The translations under genes were made by a program, and so were the position numbers. From Alphaproteobacteria bacterium (GTDB lineage Bacteria; Pseudomonadota; Alphaproteobacteria; Rhizobiales; Devosiaceae), in NCBI GenBank assembly GCA_018820005.1, contig JAHJOS010000386.1, positions 1-16,909 on the forward strand: a stretch of DNA of 16,909 nt, read 5' to 3'. The notes beneath the pieces are model-generated. The model saw nothing but the letters and a program-made list of their open reading frames with translations. It was not told the origin of the DNA and searched no databases. Positions 13,946 through 16,909 of the stretch are shown here, in pieces (within the stretch, counting starts at the first letter, position 1; the number at the start of each line of letters is the position of its first letter).

Positions 13946-14866
13946 TCAGTCGTCGGGGTAGCGCTCCACGGGCATGACGCTGGGGCCAAGAATCGGTCCG
14001 ACCCGCTCATGGCCCCAGACGCTCAGGTGCTCGGGGTTCAGCTCGAAGCCGTCGTGGTGCCAAGATTCCAGTTCGTGGATGCACTCAACCGCGAACCCGG
14101 ACGGGCTGAAGTGGTAGAAGGAAACGTGCGGGTCCTGACAGTGCTGGCCGAGAGTCATCTGCATCGGCAACTCGCGCTGGCGCACGATGTCGTAGGTTTC
14201 GCCGAGGTCGCGCAGGCTCTTGACGAACAGGCCGATGTGCTGCACGCCCTTCATGCCGGGGGCATGGCCGAAGGCGATGTCGTGGCTGGTCTTGTCGTTC
14301 AGCTTGGCGCGGAAGAAGCCGGTACGGCCCTTGCCAGCGCCCGCACCGTGCCAGTGGAAGCCCATCAGCTCGATGAAGAAGGCTTCCAGTTCGGGACCGT
14401 AGTCCGGCGTCATCAGGACGATATGGCCGACGCCACGCTCGTCGGCGACGAAACCATCGTGAAGGCGGCCGGGAACGAACGAGCGCGGCGTCCATTTCTG
14501 TCCGTAGAAGAGTTCGTGCTGGTAGCCCGCCGGGCAGCGGAAGCGCACCAGTTCGCGCACCCCGCGTATCTCGCGCAAGGCGTCATCGCCGATTTCCAGG
14601 GCCACCCCGGCTGCGCGAAAGCGCGCCATGGCGGCGTCAAAGGCCTGCCGTCCGCGGGCTTCCCAGCCGATATAGGCGATGCGGTCGATGGGACCGGGGT
14701 GAAAGGCGATGCGGTGACGGCGGTCGTCGCTGCGCAGGTATAGTGAGTCGGGGTCGCCCCCCGGGGCGTTGCCCAGCCCCAGGCCGAGCACCTGCGGTGC
14801 GTACCCGCGCCAGGCGTCCAGGTTCGGGCTTTCGAAGCCCAGGTAGCCAATGCCGATGATGTCCAT
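13946..14866 (-). CDS. Type I extradiol dioxygenase (2,3-dihydroxybiphenyl 1,2-dioxygenase family)
   Basis: A 306-residue two-domain VOC extradiol ring-cleavage dioxygenase of the BphC family. The Fe(II) ligands are intact: His148 (GVGHIVL), His210 (GVQHIGLF) and Glu261 (GFAVECI), matching H146, H210 and E260 of BphC. The second-sphere catalytic residues are also present: His195 (KTSHDIAFG), His242 (QHCQDP) and Tyr251 (SFYHFSP). This strongly supports meta-cleavage of a catechol next to its hydroxyls. The substrate pocket cannot be read, so biphenyl, diterpenoid, steroid or other bulky catechols are all possible. GAGG lies upstream of the ATG at 14866. It sits between an amidohydrolase-type gene and a CrtI-like oxidoreductase, and the cluster also holds a ring-hydroxylating dioxygenase subunit, fitting ring hydroxylation followed by ring opening. 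Confidence 0.94.
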   Translation of the reverse strand: MDIIGIGYLGFESPNLDAWRGYAPQVLGLGLGNAPGGDPDSLYLRSDDRRHRIAFHPGPIDRIAYIGWEARGRQAFDAAMARFRAAGVALEIGDDALREIRGVRELVRFRCPAGYQHELFYGQKWTPRSFVPGRLHDGFVADERGVGHIVLMTPDYGPELEAFFIELMGFHWHGAGAGKGRTGFFRAKLNDKTSHDIAFGHAPGMKGVQHIGLFVKSLRDLGETYDIVRQRELPMQMTLGQHCQDPHVSFYHFSPSGFAVECIHELESWHHDGFELNPEHLSVWGHERVGPILGPSVMPVERYPDD

Positions 14867-14896
14867 GCTGGCCTCGTGTCGTTGTCTTGAGCCGTC

Positions 14897-14919
14897 CCCT
14901 CCCAGCCTGCCCGGGAGGG
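14897..14919 (-). other. Intercistronic GC-rich hairpin
   Basis: CCCTCCC (14897-14903) and GGGAGGG (14913-14919) form a perfect 7-bp stem with a 9-nt loop in the 67-bp gap between the amidohydrolase stop and the dioxygenase start. No T-run follows in the minus direction, so it is more likely a processing or stability element than a terminator. Confidence 0.35.
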
Positions 14920-14933
14920 CGCCTTGGCCTTTC

Positions 14934-16241
14934 CTACAGCGCGGTTTGGGCGTCCGCGTGGGCGAACATCGCGTTGATGTCGCCGGAGGTCACCGGCTTG
15001 CCTTTTTCGCGCTTGGGCGCAGCCCCACCCATGCCCAGTGCGGGCTCGATATTGACGTGCGTGGCCTGGGCGCGCAGCGCGCCGACCGTGCAGTTGTCCC
15101 GTCCGAGCAGGGAGAACGGGTCGTAGGAGAACTCACGCATGGCGTTGAGGTGGGTGACCTTGTGGATGGTCGCCTCGGGGAGCTTGCGCAGGCTTTCCCA
15201 AGCCACTTCCGGCGAATACGGCCAGGTGCAGTCGGAGTGTGGGTAGTCGCATTCCCAGGTAACCATGTCCTCGCCCACGTCCGGCAGGTTGCGCAAGCCG
15301 AAATCGTCTTCGATGAAGCAGGTGATGATGTGCTTGCGGAAGATATCGCTGGGCTTCTTGCCGCCGAAATCGGCATTGGTCCAAGCGTGGTGATGGCGGT
15401 GGGTGAAGTCGGCGCGTTCCAGCAGATAGGGAATCCAGCCGATGCCGCCTTCGGACAGGGCCATGCGCAGGTCCGGGAACTTGTTCCACATCGGCGCCCA
15501 AATCCAATCGGCCGCCGAGTTAGCGATGGAGATCGGCATGGAGGTGATCCAGGCGTCGATCGGCGACAGGTCGGAGGCGTGCTCGGCCTTGATGCCGGTG
15601 CCGATGTGGCAGCAGATCACCACCTGGTTATCGGCGCAGGCCCTCCACAGCGGATCCCAATAGTCGCTGTGAATCGAAGGGAAACCGTGCAGCACTGGAT
15701 TGTCAGACAACGACAATGCATGTACACCAAGCTTCGCCATGCGCTGGACTTCGGCCGCGGCGGCCTGCATATCCCACCATGGCACCAGCATCAGCGGAAT
15801 GAAGCGGCCCGGTGCGAAGTTGCACCAGTCGTGCAGATGCCAGTCGTTGTAAGCCTGGATCGCGGCCAGGGACACGGCGCGGTCTGGATGGTTCTGAAAG
15901 CGCTGGCCGGCGAAGCCGGGAAAGGTCGGAAAGCAGATCGAGCCGAGGATGCCGTTTGCGCTCATGTCGTCGACCCGGGCCTTGATGTCCCATGTGCCGC
16001 GGCGCATGTGCTCGTAGCCCAGCGGTTCCATGCCGTACTCCTCCTTGGGCCGGCCCACTACCGAGTTGAGGCCCATGTAGCCGGTGGCCTGGCCTTCAAA
16101 TACCCAGACGTCGCGGCCGCCGTGCTGCTCGACATGCGGCTGACGCCCCTTGAAGCGCTCCGGCATGTGGCGGTCGAAGGCCCCGGCCGGTTCGATGGCG
16201 TGGTCGTCTACGCTGACGAGGATCATGTCTTCGAGTTTCAT
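14934..16241 (-). CDS. Amidohydrolase family 2 (ACMSD-like) metal-dependent enzyme
   Basis: A 435-residue TIM-barrel metalloenzyme of the Amidohydro_2 group (relatives include ACMSD, gamma-resorcylate decarboxylase LigW-type decarboxylases and 2-pyrone-4,6-dicarboxylate hydrolase). The N-terminal metal site appears as VSVDDHAIEP (D12/D13-H14). Other candidate ligands are His212 in VVICCHIGTG and Asp332 in WECDYPHSDCTWP, a strongly conserved C-terminal signature. Such enzymes hydrolyse C-C/C-O bonds or decarboxylate aromatic and dienoic acids. Here it lies between the ring-hydroxylating subunit and the extradiol dioxygenase, so it may process the meta-cleavage product or decarboxylate a precursor (inference). 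GGAGAA upstream supports the ATG at 16241. AACAACAA in the leader matches the Hfq/Crc motif. It is longer than many members (about 300-390). Confidence 0.88.
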   Translation of the reverse strand: MKLEDMILVSVDDHAIEPAGAFDRHMPERFKGRQPHVEQHGGRDVWVFEGQATGYMGLNSVVGRPKEEYGMEPLGYEHMRRGTWDIKARVDDMSANGILGSICFPTFPGFAGQRFQNHPDRAVSLAAIQAYNDWHLHDWCNFAPGRFIPLMLVPWWDMQAAAAEVQRMAKLGVHALSLSDNPVLHGFPSIHSDYWDPLWRACADNQVVICCHIGTGIKAEHASDLSPIDAWITSMPISIANSAADWIWAPMWNKFPDLRMALSEGGIGWIPYLLERADFTHRHHHAWTNADFGGKKPSDIFRKHIITCFIEDDFGLRNLPDVGEDMVTWECDYPHSDCTWPYSPEVAWESLRKLPEATIHKVTHLNAMREFSYDPFSLLGRDNCTVGALRAQATHVNIEPALGMGGAAPKREKGKPVTSGDINAMFAHADAQTAL

Positions 16242-16243
16242 GC

Positions 16244-16251
16244 TTGTTGTT
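16244..16251 (-). promoter_or_regulatory. AANAANAA motif before the amidohydrolase gene
   Basis: The minus-strand leader reads AACAACAA between the GGAGA ribosome site and the ATG at 16241. It matches the Hfq/Crc target of Pseudomonas by sequence and position. Confidence 0.4.
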
Positions 16252-16299
16252 CTCCGTGGTTGGCCGCAGCGGCTGCAGCCTTAACCCCAGTCGGGCCGA

Positions 16300-16875
16300 T
16301 CAAAGAAAAATGCCAAGGTTCGGGGTGCCGATCACCGCCTGATCTAGCAGGATTTCGCGCCGCGCCAGTTTCAGCTGGCCGTTCTCGCGGCGCAGGATGT
16401 CGTGGCGTTCGCAGGGGATCAGGTCGAAGTCGTCGAAGTCGAAGCGGCTGCGGGTCACCAGCAGGTAGCTCAGCACTTTGTATTCGTCGGCCTTGTCGGT
16501 GCCGAACACGCGGACGTTGCTGACCAGGCGCCTGGTGCGCGAGGGCGGGTCCTCGCCCCAGGCGCTGCGGGTGTCGGTGATGCGCATGATGCGCACCATC
16601 AACGAACCATGACTCTCGTGCAGATGCTGGACGTTGCGCACTACGGTCTGCTGTTGCTGGCGGTTGGGACGGGTGAGGCGCAGCGGTGCGTTGTACTCGA
16701 TATCCAGAGTCAGGATTTCGCTCCACTGCTTGAGTTGCAGGGTGTCCAGCAGCTCCGCTTCGTCGTAAAGAAAGTCGACGATTTCGCTATGGAGGGGGCT
16801 GCCGCTGGCGATGCGCTTGCTGCGATCGGTTGACGGTAGGGGTGTGGGGGCAAGCAGGGTTTGTAAGTCGTTCAT
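16300..16875 (-). CDS. Aromatic-ring-hydroxylating dioxygenase beta subunit
   Basis: A 191-residue small subunit of a Rieske non-heme iron oxygenase, of SnoaL-like fold. Segments typical of the family are the N-terminal helix EIVDFLYDEAELLDTLQLKQWSEILTLDIEYNAPL, then SRTRRLVSNVRVFGT, YLLVTRSRFDFDDFDLIPCERHDILRREN and the end KLARREILLDQAVIGTPNLGIFL. The beta subunit has no metal and stabilises the alpha3beta3 hexamer; catalysis is in the alpha subunit, which would be encoded just upstream, beyond the right edge (before 16909 on this strand). GGAG at 9 nt before the ATG supports the start. Its place ahead of an extradiol dioxygenase fits cis-dihydroxylation of an aromatic ring followed by meta-cleavage, although the dihydrodiol dehydrogenase is not seen in this window unless one of the two SDR genes acts so. 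Confidence 0.92.
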   Translation of the reverse strand: MNDLQTLLAPTPLPSTDRSKRIASGSPLHSEIVDFLYDEAELLDTLQLKQWSEILTLDIEYNAPLRLTRPNRQQQQTVVRNVQHLHESHGSLMVRIMRITDTRSAWGEDPPSRTRRLVSNVRVFGTDKADEYKVLSYLLVTRSRFDFDDFDLIPCERHDILRRENGQLKLARREILLDQAVIGTPNLGIFL

Positions 16876-16909
16876 GGCGATCTCCGTGAGGCTGTGCGTG
16901 CAGTCGGCC

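Noticed and set aside
14009..14743. 244-codon open frame on the plus strand
   Set aside because: Antisense to the extradiol dioxygenase whose active-site residues are all present; the antisense product has no recognisable motif.
14850..16523. 557-codon open frame on the plus strand
   Set aside because: It lies antisense to the amidohydrolase and the ring-hydroxylating beta-subunit genes, both with clear family motifs. High GC on the coding strand suppresses stops in the opposite frame; no domain or ribosome site is visible.
1..16909. Insertion sequences, phage genes, CRISPR arrays, tRNA or rRNA
   Set aside because: No transposase or integrase motifs, no terminal inverted repeats with target duplications, no regularly spaced repeats and no tRNA-like folds were seen on reading both strands.

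Overview
The window looks like an accessory catabolic region from a gammaproteobacterium, most likely Pseudomonas or a close relative. The evidence is moderately high GC, strong GGAG-type ribosome binding sites, and repeated AAN-rich leaders at start codons that match the AANAANAA target of the Pseudomonas Hfq/Crc catabolite-repression system. No rRNA, tRNA, CRISPR array, transposase or phage gene was seen. The genus is inferred, not proven.

Left part, plus strand (1-4601): the 3' part of an RND/MMPL-family transporter, then a two-domain glyoxalase/VOC-fold protein, an enoyl-CoA hydratase overlapping it by an ATGA junction, and an SDR dehydrogenase. A 493-bp non-coding gap (4602-5094) follows. 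It carries a possible promoter, an operator-like inverted repeat and a leader hairpin ahead of a CrtI/phytoene-desaturase-like FAD oxidoreductase (5095-6687).

Middle (6749-11873): a TetR-family repressor on the minus strand has a near-ideal 25-bp operator palindrome just upstream of its GTG start. The core of that palindrome recurs in the 4602-5094 gap. A scarred stretch follows, with an orphan leader and a cytochrome P450 reduced to its first ~100 residues. After it, on the plus strand, come an unrecognised beta-rich protein (possibly lipocalin/CrtC-like), a second SDR, an MFS transporter and a SnoaL/NTF2-fold protein.

Right part, minus strand (16875 down to 11976): a convergent operon visibly richer in GC. 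In transcription order it encodes a ring-hydroxylating dioxygenase beta subunit, an Amidohydro_2 (ACMSD-like) metalloenzyme, a type I extradiol dioxygenase with all iron ligands intact, a second CrtI-like FAD oxidoreductase and a small 77-residue protein. The alpha subunit and electron-transfer partners would lie beyond the right edge.

Together the genes suggest uptake or efflux of a hydrophobic cyclic compound (terpenoid-, steroid- or polyaromatic-like; the substrate is unknown). This would be followed by oxidation and CoA-dependent side-chain shortening (plus-strand genes) and ring hydroxylation with meta-cleavage (minus-strand operon). I cannot match the order or gene set to a named pathway. 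Two CrtI-like enzymes in two facing operons, together with extradiol ring-cleavage genes, are the strongest hint of an undescribed pathway.
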